The notes: generated by a model from the sequence alone, not told the origin. Numbered from the stretch's first letter, positions 9,724-19,180 are shown. The stretch: 64,000 bases of DNA from Paenibacillus alginolyticus DSM 5050 = NBRC 15375 (GCF_000422905.1 NZ_AUGY01000010.1:62001-126000); one strand, 5' to 3'. Numbers and translations are program-made.

Positions 9724-10057
9724 AGGCCGTCCCGAAAATGTTAAATACATGAGAGGGGTGGCTTCTTCTTCATGGGCACATGCATCCATCTACCATGGTA
9801 GGTTTCTACTAGGGGATCGTAATGACGCTATTCCGTTGTTTTTAGTTTCGAATCGCACAAATTTCATCGAATAACGCCCTCTCGTTCCGATAATTCAATT
9901 TTCAGCTCATTTCATCCAATTTAGCGGCGTGTCGTTCCGTTAAGAATAACTCAGGCCCAAAAGGACCTCCTCTTTTGGCGGAAGTCCTCATGGATACATG
10001 CAACCATCTTCAAGGTAGATACCCCTCAAGGTCTATAACCCTTTTGGGACAGCCCTT
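9724..10057. repeat. 335-bp intergenic element with terminal inverted repeats
   Basis: The left end (from 9725, GGCCGTCCCGAAAATG, to the AGGGGT near 9758) is an imperfect inverted repeat of the right end (ACCCCTC near 10021, to TTTTGGGACAGCCC), about 34 bases with a minority of mismatches. Just inside are two direct copies of CATGG(G/A)NACATGCANCCATCT at 9771 and 9989. The centre (about 9817-9943) resembles a sequence at 29275-29402. No transposase is encoded. It could be a MITE-like element or a large stem-loop intergenic repeat. Confidence 0.5.
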
Positions 10058-10087
10058 TTTTATTGCTTTCAAAGTCCTTTCTAGTTC

Positions 10088-11710
10088 TTAGCTGAGCTCC
10101 ACCCATTGCAGTCTAACTCTTCCCTGCAAGACCTTAACCACAATAGCGTGCTTGCCATTCGGCAGCACAAGCTCCTCAGCAGCGACAATGTTTGACCATG
10201 CATCACCGTCTACGAATAGCGCCTCGCTAACCCAGCCGTCGCCTAGTCTTACTTCGAAGGAAGCGGACTCACCATCCGCAGCCGCTCCTAATATGAGCTT
10301 GTAAGGGCGCTCTGCTCCTACGTTGAACTCGTAGCGCAGCCACTCGTCAGTTTCAAGCTGCACGCACATGACTGTATGCGCGGAACGCGATGCTCCGCCA
10401 TGATTGGCGAAATCTACCGTGTTCTCTGCCGATGGATAGGCAAAGCCAAATGACACACCGTCCGCTGGACGAAGCGGGACCGTCTGGTCGCCACGCTGCT
10501 TTGGCACAGCAAAATGGTCTATACCCGCGCCCTTGTAGCCGTAGTAAGGAGCTGCGATGCGAAGCGGTGCACGGCGCAACATACTGTTCACAACATCCTG
10601 ACGATACTCACAATTTTCGATCCTAATGGCATCTAAATAATCCCATAGAATCGCTCTTGCTGTATCTTTCCCCGGATGCTCGCCACCAGCTACGTAGGCC
10701 TGAATCTTATCCCAGTCCTTGGGAGCTCGTATGGAACAAGGGCTGTTTAGCGTGTCTAACTTTTTCCAGGGCCAGAAATTCCATGAGATGTCGTGATCCT
10801 CAAACAGCTGGAAGGCACCGACATACCATTCAGCGTTATTTTCTCCACCTTCACCCATATAAAGCGGAACGTTCAGCTCAGCGCCCTTGTCCAAATAGTT
10901 CCGAATACTTTCTGTATCGGGGGCGTTCCAATATTTATGAAATTGCAAGAGCATGTTGTCGTCAAGAGGCTCTGTTATCATACTGAAATTCGTGGCCCAA
11001 TGCGCACCCTCGATGATGATCATATGATGAGGATCGACTTGGCGAATAGCGGCAATTATATCTTTGTAGAGCGGGACAAGTTGGTCCCAATATTGGCTGA
11101 AGTGATCCGGCAACGGCTCATTCAGCAGATCGTAACCAGCGATGATGTCATCATGCTTGTACCTCTCCGCCAGCATAACCCACAAAGCAATCGTGAGATT
11201 CCGCTGAACGGGATCTGTGAACAGATCGGGATGATCGTTCACGGAATCATCGATATTTGCGCCAGTTTGTCCTCCCGGAGCGCCGTGCAGATCGAGTACC
11301 ACATACAGTCCGTAGGAGCGGCACCAATTGATGCAGCGATCGATTAATTGCAGATGCGATTCTATATATGATCCATTCGTGCCTTCTTCCAATGCGAAAG
11401 GGGCATTAATCGGCAAACGTACTGAATTATAACCCTCTTCAGCCATTCGTCGTACATCTGCCTCCGTCACGTAACGCTCATAGAATGTCTCCCAGAACTG
11501 CAGCGCCTCGTCTTCGCCAATCAGTTCACTGATTCTCTGGGCGATCCGCCTCGGGCGGTCACCGCCTTCCCCGGTAAATTTCCACATATACCCTTCAGGC
11601 AGCAGCCAGTTGCCCAAACCGACACCTCTGAGCAGCAGGGGCTTGCCCTTTCCATCAACGAGCCGTCTGCCATCAGCACGAATAAAACCTGTTCCGCTAG
11701 CGTTCATCAT
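10088..11710 (-). CDS. Glycoside hydrolase family 5-type enzyme with C-terminal CBM-like domain
   Basis: A 540-residue protein with no signal peptide, so it is probably cytosolic and would act on imported oligosaccharides. The ATG at 11710 is chosen because GGAGG lies eight bases upstream; an ATG 51 bases further out has no such site. Residues ~5-390 form a GH5-like barrel: LLLRGVGLGNW near the N-terminus, the acid/base glutamate in DLLNEPLP (about residue 198) and the probable nucleophile in YMGEGGEN (about 287, where GEFG is more usual). Residues ~410-540 look like a beta-sandwich carbohydrate-binding domain (CBM6/35-like, ending VRLQWVELS). The gene is divergent from the ABC permease operon at 11905, so both probably serve one glycan. 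GH5 covers many activities; I cannot name the substrate. Confidence 0.82.
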   Translation of the reverse strand: MMNASGTGFIRADGRRLVDGKGKPLLLRGVGLGNWLLPEGYMWKFTGEGGDRPRRIAQRISELIGEDEALQFWETFYERYVTEADVRRMAEEGYNSVRLPINAPFALEEGTNGSYIESHLQLIDRCINWCRSYGLYVVLDLHGAPGGQTGANIDDSVNDHPDLFTDPVQRNLTIALWVMLAERYKHDDIIAGYDLLNEPLPDHFSQYWDQLVPLYKDIIAAIRQVDPHHMIIIEGAHWATNFSMITEPLDDNMLLQFHKYWNAPDTESIRNYLDKGAELNVPLYMGEGGENNAEWYVGAFQLFEDHDISWNFWPWKKLDTLNSPCSIRAPKDWDKIQAYVAGGEHPGKDTARAILWDYLDAIRIENCEYRQDVVNSMLRRAPLRIAAPYYGYKGAGIDHFAVPKQRGDQTVPLRPADGVSFGFAYPSAENTVDFANHGGASRSAHTVMCVQLETDEWLRYEFNVGAERPYKLILGAAADGESASFEVRLGDGWVSEALFVDGDAWSNIVAAEELVLPNGKHAIVVKVLQGRVRLQWVELS

Positions 11711-11820
11711 ATCCGTAACCTCCATGGTTTCAATGTAGCGTTTACAAATGTATGGTAGCACCGAATGGAGACAGGCGGAACACCACCTGAAAAACAGTAA
11801 CCATAGCTGAAATTTGAACC

Positions 11821-11850
11821 CTTACATCACAAGAAGGAAACACATACAAT
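11821..11850 (+). promoter_or_regulatory. Candidate promoter of sugar ABC operon A
   Basis: CTTACA (11821-11826), an 18-base spacer, then TACAAT (11845-11850). Transcription would start near 11857, immediately before a cre-like site. Confidence 0.4.
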
Positions 11851-11858
11851 GATGATAG

Positions 11859-11872
11859 TGAAAGTGCTTACA
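11859..11872 (+). promoter_or_regulatory. Candidate cre site (CcpA)
   Basis: TGAAAGTGCTTACA matches the catabolite-responsive element consensus TGWAARCGNTWNCW at all positions but one (T for C at position 7). It sits just after the predicted transcription start of the permease operon, where CcpA binding would repress it. Confidence 0.45.
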
Positions 11873-11904
11873 TAAAAGTGGAATGTATTGGAGGTGCAGC
11901 CAGG

Positions 11905-12873
11905 ATGAACGCAGATGTGGATATTCCCGTTCCGATTCCTAAGTCAACTGCCGTTAAAGGCCAAGCTATAAGGCTGCTTCGCAAATTGTACGGACAACGT
12001 TATTTACAAGTTATGGCGCTGGTCGGCGTCGCCTGGATGATCGTTTTCAACTATGTTCCGATGTACGGGATCATCATTGCATTTAAAGATTTTAATATCA
12101 TTAAGTCGATTTCTGCAGCGCCGTGGGCGGGGTTGGAGCACTTTAGGGCGTTTTGGGATGATGACAATTTGGGCTATGTCATTAAGAATACGCTCGGGAT
12201 GAGCTTACTCAAGTTAATTATCGGCTTTCCGCTTCCGATTGGTTTCGCTCTTTTTTTGAACGAGCTTCGTTCTATGCGATTTAAGAAGCTGGTGCAGACA
12301 ATATCGTATTTACCACACTTTCTCTCGTGGGTGATTCTTGGCGGCATCCTCGCCACATGGCTAGCCGACGTGGGGATTATTAATAAGATGCTGCTCGCGC
12401 TTAATGTCATAGAAGAACCGATTAGTTATTTGGCCGAGGCTCAATATTTCTGGAGCATCATCATTACTTCTGACATCTGGAAGGAGCTGGGATGGTCCGC
12501 GATTATATACCTGGCGGCGATGTCAGGTGTATCCCCTGAGATGTATGAAGCGGCGACGATCGATGGCGCAGGACGTTTTCAGAAAATGTTTTATGTTACG
12601 CTGCCGTCCATTAAGGGAACAATCACCATCTTATTCATTCTCGCCGTCAGCGGTATTCTCAACTCGAATTTCGATCAAATTCTGGTGCTCAAGAACCAGC
12701 TTAACGAAAGTGCCAGCAACGTTATCGATGTATATGTGTACCAAGTCGGTCTTCAGCAAAGCCGGTTTTCCTATGCAACTGCGGTCGGGTTAATTAAATC
12801 ACTGATTTCGCTCGTTCTGCTCCTCTCGGCAAACTTCATTACCAAACGTTTAAACAATACCTCTTTATTTTAA
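11905..12873 (+). CDS. Sugar ABC transporter permease, LplB type (operon A)
   Basis: One of two membrane subunits of a carbohydrate importer, 322 residues. The ATG at 11905 is chosen over one nine codons upstream because GGAGG lies ten bases before it. About six helices are visible, and the cytoplasmic EAA loop reads EAATIDGAGRFQKMFYVTLP (~220-240), which contacts the ATPase. Features such as MYGIIIAFKDFN near the first helix are typical of LplB-type permeases in Paenibacillus and Bacillus. It is the first gene of permease-permease-lipoprotein operon A. No ATPase is encoded here; a shared MsmX/UgpC-type ATPase elsewhere is expected. It is divergent from the GH5 gene. Confidence 0.92.
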   Translation: MNADVDIPVPIPKSTAVKGQAIRLLRKLYGQRYLQVMALVGVAWMIVFNYVPMYGIIIAFKDFNIIKSISAAPWAGLEHFRAFWDDDNLGYVIKNTLGMSLLKLIIGFPLPIGFALFLNELRSMRFKKLVQTISYLPHFLSWVILGGILATWLADVGIINKMLLALNVIEEPISYLAEAQYFWSIIITSDIWKELGWSAIIYLAAMSGVSPEMYEAATIDGAGRFQKMFYVTLPSIKGTITILFILAVSGILNSNFDQILVLKNQLNESASNVIDVYVYQVGLQQSRFSYATAVGLIKSLISLVLLLSANFITKRLNNTSLF

Positions 12874-12932
12874 ACATTTACATCGGATACCAGTTTTTCT
12901 AGTCGAAAAAGCTCTAAGGAGGTACTCCAGCT

Positions 12933-13820
12933 ATGCTCTCATTGAAACGCAGAACCTTCAAAGAGGCCGCGTTCGATCAATTTAATAATCTGCTAATGCT
13001 CGCTATATGCTTCGCAACCCTCTATCCCATATGGTACGTGCTCGTTAATTCCTTGAATGACGGCAATGACGCCATGCGAGGGGGAATTTATTGGTGGCCA
13101 CGAGTGTTCAGCTTAGACAGCTACAAAGCTGTATTCGCCAACGATGGTATCATGCTAGCCATGGGTGTCACCGTAGCCAAAACACTCGTGGGCACTGTTG
13201 TCCATGTACTCTTCACAGCGATGGTGGCGTACGCGTTCTCACGAAGAGAGCTCATTGGCCGTTCCGTTTATATGGTCATTGGTACCATCACCTTATTTTT
13301 CAGTGGAGGGCTAATTCCTTACTATTTGCTGATCCGCGATCTAGGCATGCTCGACAGCTTCTGGGTATACATCATCCCAGCCATGTTCAGCTTCTTTGAT
13401 CTCATCATATTCTTATCATTCTTCCGGGAAATTCCCGATGCGCTGGAGGAAGCGGCCAAGATCGACGGAGCAAATGATTTCAAAATCTTTTATCAAATCA
13501 TTCTTCCTGTCTCCATGCCTGTTGTCGCAACGATTGCATTGTTTCATGGTGTATATCAATGGAATGACTACTTCACCGGGATGATCTATATTAACCAAAG
13601 CGATCTGCAGCCGATTCAAACTTATCTGTATCGCGTTGTCGCGCAATCGAGCTCGAACCAAATGGCCGCTGCGACAACGGGCAGTATTGCCAAAACCGTA
13701 TCTTCTCAGTCCATCAAGCTCGCGACCATGGTCGTGACAACGTTACCGATCGTTATCGTTTACCCGTTCTTGCAGAAGTATTTTGTAAAGGGATTCATGA
13801 TTGGTTCCATTAAGGGTTGA
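12933..13820 (+). CDS. Sugar ABC transporter permease, YtcP/CarB type (operon A)
   Basis: The second membrane subunit, 295 residues, with about six helices. The EAA loop is EEAAKIDGANDFKIFYQIILP (~172-192). The C-terminus KYFVKGFMIGSIKG is the hallmark ending of this permease class. AAGGAGG lies close upstream. It follows the LplB-type permease after 59 bases and precedes the lipoprotein gene by 75 bases, which gives the standard operon order for this importer family. Confidence 0.92.
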   Translation: MLSLKRRTFKEAAFDQFNNLLMLAICFATLYPIWYVLVNSLNDGNDAMRGGIYWWPRVFSLDSYKAVFANDGIMLAMGVTVAKTLVGTVVHVLFTAMVAYAFSRRELIGRSVYMVIGTITLFFSGGLIPYYLLIRDLGMLDSFWVYIIPAMFSFFDLIIFLSFFREIPDALEEAAKIDGANDFKIFYQIILPVSMPVVATIALFHGVYQWNDYFTGMIYINQSDLQPIQTYLYRVVAQSSSNQMAAATTGSIAKTVSSQSIKLATMVVTTLPIVIVYPFLQKYFVKGFMIGSIKG

Positions 13821-13895
13821 TACCATAGTTGTGAATGCTCTGTTCTTTGACAGAGATTTAACATATCATTATGATGCAGAAAAGGGGAAACGTAT

Positions 13896-15584
13896 ATGAC
13901 GATCAGTAAATCACGAAAAACATTAACTACGCTGCTTGCTCTCTTCACAGCTGTGTCTATTACCGCATGTTCCACGGATAAGGGTTCAAGCAGCTCAACC
14001 AGCCCTCAGCCAACTAAGGCAGCCGATGCGGCGCAGCAAAGCGCTGCTCCAGCAGCCGCCAATGCCGATGAACCAGGCTGGAAGTCAGATACGAAGCCCA
14101 TTACGTTTGATTGGTATTTGAACTTCTCTTGGTTCCCGAACAAATGGGGTGTTGATGCAACCTCTCAATATATAACGAAGAAAACAGGCGTTAATGTGAA
14201 CTTCATCGTACCGGCAGGCAATGAGAACGAGAAGCTTAACACGATGATTGCATCTGGCAAACTACCTGACTTCATTACCCTCGGATGGTATGAAGATGCC
14301 GTGAAGAAAATGATCGAAGGCAACATGGTGCTTCCACTTGGTGACCTTGCGAAGCAATACGATCCTTATTTTTTCAAGGTAGCGGATCCTGCCAAGACCT
14401 CATGGTATACACAAAAAGACGGGAAGTTCTACGGATACCCGAATGCTTCGTCCTCATCGCAGGACTACAAGAAGTATGGGGAAAACTTCGTATCCAACCA
14501 GACATTTTTGGTTCGCAAAGATATGTACGAGGCACTCGGCAAGCCAGATATGAGAACGCAAGAAGGTTTCTTGAATGCGCTCAAAGCAGCGAAAGAAAAG
14601 TTCCCAGATGTAAATGGGCAGCCGCTTATTCCGCTTGGGCTGCATGAATTCACGGATACTGGAAATTACTCCCTAGAGGGGTACATACAGAACTTCCTTG
14701 CTGTTCCTTATGAAAAAGATGGCAAGCTATACGATCGTTCGACCGATCCAGAATACGTAAGCTGGCTCAAAACGTTCCGTAAAGCTAATGAATCGGGATT
14801 ATTAGCCAAAGATATCTTCATCGATAAACGTCCGCAGATGGAAGAGAAAATTGCACAAGGCCGCTATTTTGCCATGCTTTATCAACGTTCAGATATGGCG
14901 AAGCAAAACATTTCCTTGTATCAAAAAGATCCGAACACCGCGTATATTGCCGTTGATGGACCAGCAAATTCGAAAAAAGATGCACCAACCTTAGCAGGTC
15001 CAGGCATCTCCGGTTGGACGGTAACACTGATCTCTAAGGATGTGAAAGATAAAGCAAGAGCCATCAAATTCTTGAGCTATCTGATCAGTGAGGAGGGTAA
15101 CAAAGACTTATTCCTCGGTGAAAAAGGTGTCAGCTATGATACAATCGGCGGCAAAGACCAATTCAAGCCGGAAGTTGTTGATTTACTAAACAAAGATCGC
15201 GCTGCATTTGATAAAAAGTATGGATCTTCCTATACATTCTGGATGCTGATGGATACAAACATGAATTTAAAATGGGCTCCGCCAAGTGTTGAACCAGCCA
15301 AACAGCCTGAGGATTGGACAAAAGGCAAGACAAAGAGCTTCTCACAATACGATAACATTACCCCGACGGGGACATCCGAAGAAGGTATCGCCAATAGTAA
15401 AATCTCTCAGACTTGGGGCAAGACATTGCCGAAGCTGCTGCTTGCCAAATCAGATGCCGAATTTGATCAGCTTTTTGATAAATTTCAAAAGGATCGGAAA
15501 GCAGCTGGGTTGGATAAAATTCAGACCTACCAACAGAAAGAATTTGAATCCAACATCAAGAAGATTGCCGAATTCTCAAAGTAA
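13896..15584 (+). CDS. Extracellular sugar-binding lipoprotein (LplA-like, operon A)
   Basis: The solute-binding subunit, 562 residues, anchored outside the membrane. The N-terminal signal ends in the lipobox ITAC, with the lipid-modified Cys at about residue 25. A low-complexity Ser/Thr/Ala linker follows (~26-55), then the long two-lobed SBP_bac_1-type fold. The length (~550-570) is typical of LplA-type binding proteins, which bind oligosaccharides, often from plant polysaccharides. AAAAGGGG lies upstream of the start. It is the last gene of operon A; a strong terminator follows, then the kinase/regulator pair. Confidence 0.92.
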   Translation: MTISKSRKTLTTLLALFTAVSITACSTDKGSSSSTSPQPTKAADAAQQSAAPAAANADEPGWKSDTKPITFDWYLNFSWFPNKWGVDATSQYITKKTGVNVNFIVPAGNENEKLNTMIASGKLPDFITLGWYEDAVKKMIEGNMVLPLGDLAKQYDPYFFKVADPAKTSWYTQKDGKFYGYPNASSSSQDYKKYGENFVSNQTFLVRKDMYEALGKPDMRTQEGFLNALKAAKEKFPDVNGQPLIPLGLHEFTDTGNYSLEGYIQNFLAVPYEKDGKLYDRSTDPEYVSWLKTFRKANESGLLAKDIFIDKRPQMEEKIAQGRYFAMLYQRSDMAKQNISLYQKDPNTAYIAVDGPANSKKDAPTLAGPGISGWTVTLISKDVKDKARAIKFLSYLISEEGNKDLFLGEKGVSYDTIGGKDQFKPEVVDLLNKDRAAFDKKYGSSYTFWMLMDTNMNLKWAPPSVEPAKQPEDWTKGKTKSFSQYDNITPTGTSEEGIANSKISQTWGKTLPKLLLAKSDAEFDQLFDKFQKDRKAAGLDKIQTYQQKEFESNIKKIAEFSK

Positions 15585-15597
15585 TCCAGAAATGAAG

Positions 15598-15633
15598 CCC
15601 GAAAACCAGATTCATCAGGTTTTCGGGTTTTTC
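15598..15633 (+). terminator. Rho-independent terminator of ABC operon A
   Basis: CCCGAAAACC (15598-15607) pairs perfectly with GGTTTTCGGG (15618-15627) and is followed by TTTTT. It separates the importer operon from the histidine kinase gene. Confidence 0.9.
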
Positions 15634-15670
15634 ACTGCAAATATTCCCCTCTTCCAATACATTTTGTATT

Positions 15671-17509
15671 ATGATAAAAGAACTAGAGCTTGAAGAACTG
15701 GATGTGAATGCCATGGGAGACGTGCTGCGAAAAGGTAAGATTCGGTTTACTCAGCTAACGAACCGTATTTCCATACAAGTTAAATTAATTGTTGCTTATA
15801 TTGTCATCATATTAATTCCTATTATTGTGTTTTCGTGGTATTTGTTTAATGGTTTTTATCAGAATACCATTCAAGACACGCTGAAGAAAAACCTGTTTAT
15901 TTTAGAGAGCGAGAAGGCCAACATTCTTAATAACATTGAAATTGTGGGACGTACAGCGCAGCTCTCCATTGCAGATCGAGAAGTGATTGATTACTTGCAT
16001 AATGCCCGTGAGCTCGAGGTTAATGAGTTGGTTGATTTTAACATGAATACGTTTTCAAACTTGCAAAGACTCATGTTTAACAATCCGAATATCACCAATG
16101 TGCGTTTATTCACGGATAATCCGAAAACGAGGGAAATTTGGCCCGTAATTTTTAAAGAAAGTCGAATTGCAGGAAGAGCTTGGCATAAGAGCGTTTTAGC
16201 AAAAAAAGGCACGGTTTGGTGGGAAATTTTACAGAATGAGAAGGACGTTATGACCCGTGAGACCTCCGATAATGAGGCGGCCTCGACTTATGTTTCGCTG
16301 CTTAGGGAAATCTATTATCCGAATGATACGCATGTCGGAATTCTTGAAGTCGATATGCTCATTGATAAATTTTTTCAGAAAACGTTCAGTCCAATTCAGG
16401 ACGGACAGTCTCATATGCTTGTCGTGGACCGATCGGGACGGATTTTCACGGATTCCGGGAGCGACTTTTTCAAAGGCATGAATTTGGAGCAGCTTCGTAA
16501 CGATTGGGAAGCCCATCCTCATCAGGAGGAATTCAGTTTTACGTTTAAAGTTGGTGATACGCCGTATCTTTGCCTGTCGACGCCAATTGATCAATTGGAG
16601 GCTCATTTGCTGAATGTCGTGTCACTGAAAAACCCCGTTACGCAAATCAAGCAAACCCGCAATTTATTTATCGCAGCTGCTGTAGTGCTAATTGCGCTCT
16701 TGTCGGTTATCACCTATTTCTTGCAGTCCCTTATTTTAAAAAAACTGCACATTCTGCGCGACTCGATGAAAAAGGTCCGCAGAGGCGACCTCAATGTGCA
16801 AATTGATATGGATGCAGGAGGGGAAGTTGGCGAGCTTGCCCATCATTTTCGACAAATGCTTAATTTGAAAATGATGGCGGAAGTCGAGGCTCAGTATACC
16901 ATCTCCGATGCGTTAACTTCTCTTGGCGCTATGATGCGGTATAGTCTGAAATGGTCAAATGATCATGTGCGTTTACACGACGAAATCCAGCATATTCAGA
17001 ATTATATTGGGATTATGAATATCCGCTATGACGGCAAGCTGGAACTGAAACTCGATATTCCAGAGGGCTATTTAGAGCAGGAAGTGCTGAAGATGTCTCT
17101 TCAGCCTCTTATAGAAAATGCCGTCAAGCACGGGATGAATGTAGACAAGGCAAGGCGTCAGGGAGTCGTCATTATGATTCGAGCCTGTAAAAAGGAAGAC
17201 TGGATGATCATTGAGATCACAGATAACGGAGCGGGCATGTCCGAACAGAAGCTTGGGGAGCTTCATGAAAAAATCGTCATGGAAGATGCTCACTTCCATA
17301 TGAAGTACAGCACTCAAGCCTCGAGGGAAAATGAGGGGAATGGGATTGGACTACGCAATGTGACGCAGCGAATTAAGATGTACTACGGGAATGAGTGCGG
17401 TATTGAGATCCAGAGTCTAGAGGGTGAATTCACGCGTGTGATGATGACGCTGCCTTATCTAATTTTATCCGGAGGAATGTCTGCTGATGAGAAAAGTACT
17501 TATCGTTGA
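15671..17509 (+). CDS. YesM-type sensor histidine kinase lacking the phosphoacceptor segment
   Basis: A membrane sensor of 612 residues. It has TM1 (~38-59), an extracellular sensor domain (~60-330), TM2 (~331-355), a HAMP domain (~355-395) and a HATPase domain. ATP-site motifs are intact: QPLIENAVKHG (~477), DNGAGM (~517) and GNGIGL (~556). The unusual point is around residue 396. HAMP ends at FRQML and runs directly into KMMAEVEAQYTISDALTSLG. The segment that in this family carries QAQINPHFLYNTL, including the phosphorylated histidine, is absent. The frame is kept, so an in-frame deletion of roughly 40 codons is inferred. The protein may be unable to autophosphorylate. The first ATG (15671) lacks a clear ribosome site; 15713 (MGDVLRKG) is an alternative. 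The gene overlaps the regulator that follows. Confidence 0.85.
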   Translation: MIKELELEELDVNAMGDVLRKGKIRFTQLTNRISIQVKLIVAYIVIILIPIIVFSWYLFNGFYQNTIQDTLKKNLFILESEKANILNNIEIVGRTAQLSIADREVIDYLHNARELEVNELVDFNMNTFSNLQRLMFNNPNITNVRLFTDNPKTREIWPVIFKESRIAGRAWHKSVLAKKGTVWWEILQNEKDVMTRETSDNEAASTYVSLLREIYYPNDTHVGILEVDMLIDKFFQKTFSPIQDGQSHMLVVDRSGRIFTDSGSDFFKGMNLEQLRNDWEAHPHQEEFSFTFKVGDTPYLCLSTPIDQLEAHLLNVVSLKNPVTQIKQTRNLFIAAAVVLIALLSVITYFLQSLILKKLHILRDSMKKVRRGDLNVQIDMDAGGEVGELAHHFRQMLNLKMMAEVEAQYTISDALTSLGAMMRYSLKWSNDHVRLHDEIQHIQNYIGIMNIRYDGKLELKLDIPEGYLEQEVLKMSLQPLIENAVKHGMNVDKARRQGVVIMIRACKKEDWMIIEITDNGAGMSEQKLGELHEKIVMEDAHFHMKYSTQASRENEGNGIGLRNVTQRIKMYYGNECGIEIQSLEGEFTRVMMTLPYLILSGGMSADEKSTYR

Positions 17510-19055
17510 TGATGAGAAAAATATCCGTCTTGGTTTGAAAGCCATGATCGTTCGCGAATTTCCAGACACTTATGAGTTCGAGTTCGCCGGCGATGGTGCA
17601 GAAGCCTTAGAAGTGATAGTGAGTACGCCCATCGACATTGTTATTACGGATATACGTATGCCTGTGATGGATGGGATTATGCTGATTAATCGCATACAGG
17701 AGCTGGAATCGAAGCCTACCCTTGTTATCCTTAGCGGTCATGATGATTTTCACTATGCGAAAGAAGCGATTCGCTGCGATGTGAAGGAGTACCTCTTGAA
17801 GCCGATTGTCCGTGATGAGTTATCCCGCACCATGCTCCGACTGGAGAAGGAGCTCAAGCAAAAGGAGCAAATGACAGCGCAGTTGACCAACTCCAGCCAT
17901 CAGCGGGAAGCCTATAAAGAAAGTCAGTTAAGCTATTTGCTCAGGCAGTCCCATTTGGCTGAAGATGACTTACGCAGTAGATTGCAGACTATTGAAATGG
18001 ATTGGATCGAAGAGGGTTTCCAGTTCGGTGTTCTCCAGTATAGGGGGACCATCGAGGGGATGGGGCATGCCGAGTTTTTGGCTCGCATTCAAGCGGAGAT
18101 AAGTAATGCTCCTGAACACGTCCGGGAGCGGCGTGGATATGTGTTCGATAAGAAGAACCAGCTCGTTCTCGTTGCCGAGCATGCGGAGCTGTTTCAGTAT
18201 TTATCGGAGCGTATTATCGGTTCCGGTTATTTCTCCTATAGTATGGGACTCAGTGAGTTTACTTGCGGAATAACGAATCTGCATAAAGCTTATGAGGAGG
18301 CGCAGCAAGCGCTGAAATATACGTTCCTGCAGTCTGCTCCCGGGGTAGCCCGTTTTGAATCTGTCCGTCAAAAAAGCAGGGATTTCACCGTGCCTGCGGA
18401 AACGATACAAAAGATCGGCAACATGCTTGGAACCGATCGTAATAAAGAAATGACGGCGCTTCTGCTCGAAGTGCTCGATATGAAGACAGTTGCTCGGTTT
18501 GACCTGGCGTATCTCGAAGGCATAAGCAAATCTTTCAACGATCTGGTCTTTGATAAAGTATTCCACGTCTACGGAGGCGAGTCCGTTGAAATACTGCGGC
18601 TATTTAAGAAAGTCGGGGACATCTCCAATTTCAACTATTTCCACGATTATTTCCATAGTGTCGAAGGTCTGCTGCATCGGCTAAATGACTATGTGCGAAG
18701 CATGAAGACATTTCACATTGATCATAAAGAAATGAAAAAGGCTGTTCAATATATGCAGGACAATTATCAGAAGGATTTGAACATGACCATGGTTTCCAAT
18801 CATGTATCCTTGAATTATTCTTACTTCAGCCAGGCCTTTAAGGAATTCACAGGCGAAAGCTTTGTCCATTATTTGAAAAAGCTGCGTATTGATAAAGCGC
18901 GGGAACTGCTCGCATCCACCGATTACAAGATTTATGAGATCAGCGAAATGGCAGGTTTTGAGAATACGAAGCATTTTAGCCGTGTGTTCAAAGAGCTGGA
19001 AGGCGTAAGTCCACAGGAGTATCGGGATCAACGGCATGTGATGAGGCATGGGTGA
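17487..19055 (+). CDS. YesN-type response regulator with AraC HTH (operon A)
   Basis: A DNA-binding response regulator of 522 residues. The receiver domain (~1-120) has the acidic pair VDDEK, the phosphorylatable aspartate in ITDIRMP (about residue 54) and the lysine in YLLKPIV (~104). A linker region (~130-410) is typical of YesN-like regulators. The C-terminal AraC double helix-turn-helix spans ~420-515 (YFSQAFKEFTGESFVHYLKKLR, shown here in part). It overlaps the kinase gene by 23 bases, so the two are translationally coupled. It probably activates the importer operon upstream. Unlike its partner kinase, all key residues are present. Confidence 0.93.
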   Translation: MRKVLIVDDEKNIRLGLKAMIVREFPDTYEFEFAGDGAEALEVIVSTPIDIVITDIRMPVMDGIMLINRIQELESKPTLVILSGHDDFHYAKEAIRCDVKEYLLKPIVRDELSRTMLRLEKELKQKEQMTAQLTNSSHQREAYKESQLSYLLRQSHLAEDDLRSRLQTIEMDWIEEGFQFGVLQYRGTIEGMGHAEFLARIQAEISNAPEHVRERRGYVFDKKNQLVLVAEHAELFQYLSERIIGSGYFSYSMGLSEFTCGITNLHKAYEEAQQALKYTFLQSAPGVARFESVRQKSRDFTVPAETIQKIGNMLGTDRNKEMTALLLEVLDMKTVARFDLAYLEGISKSFNDLVFDKVFHVYGGESVEILRLFKKVGDISNFNYFHDYFHSVEGLLHRLNDYVRSMKTFHIDHKEMKKAVQYMQDNYQKDLNMTMVSNHVSLNYSYFSQAFKEFTGESFVHYLKKLRIDKARELLASTDYKIYEISEMAGFENTKHFSRVFKELEGVSPQEYRDQRHVMRHG

Positions 19056-19134
19056 GTGAAAGATGCTTGAACTTTTCAAATTGCTGATGGAACGTAAATT
19101 GGGTCGGTTGACCTTCAGATGCAATCGACAGGAA

Positions 19135-19180
19135 ACAAAAAATGAGAAGGCAAGAACCTTGCCAACTCATTTTTTGTTTT
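19135..19180. terminator. Bidirectional terminator between convergent genes
   Basis: AAAAAATGAG-a-AGGCAAG (19137 on) pairs with CTTGCC-a-ACTCATTTTTT around a three-base loop. T-runs occur on both strands, so it can serve both the response regulator gene (+) and the GH31 gene (-). Confidence 0.88.

Larger units (their letters stand above)
9623..10087. other. Gene-free region holding a repeat element
   Basis: There is no coding sequence in these 465 bases. The 15-bp tandem duplication lies at the left end. Most of the rest is a roughly 335-bp element bounded by imperfect inverted repeats, annotated separately. The right end (GGGACAGCCC then T6) may also act as a terminator arm. Confidence 0.7.
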
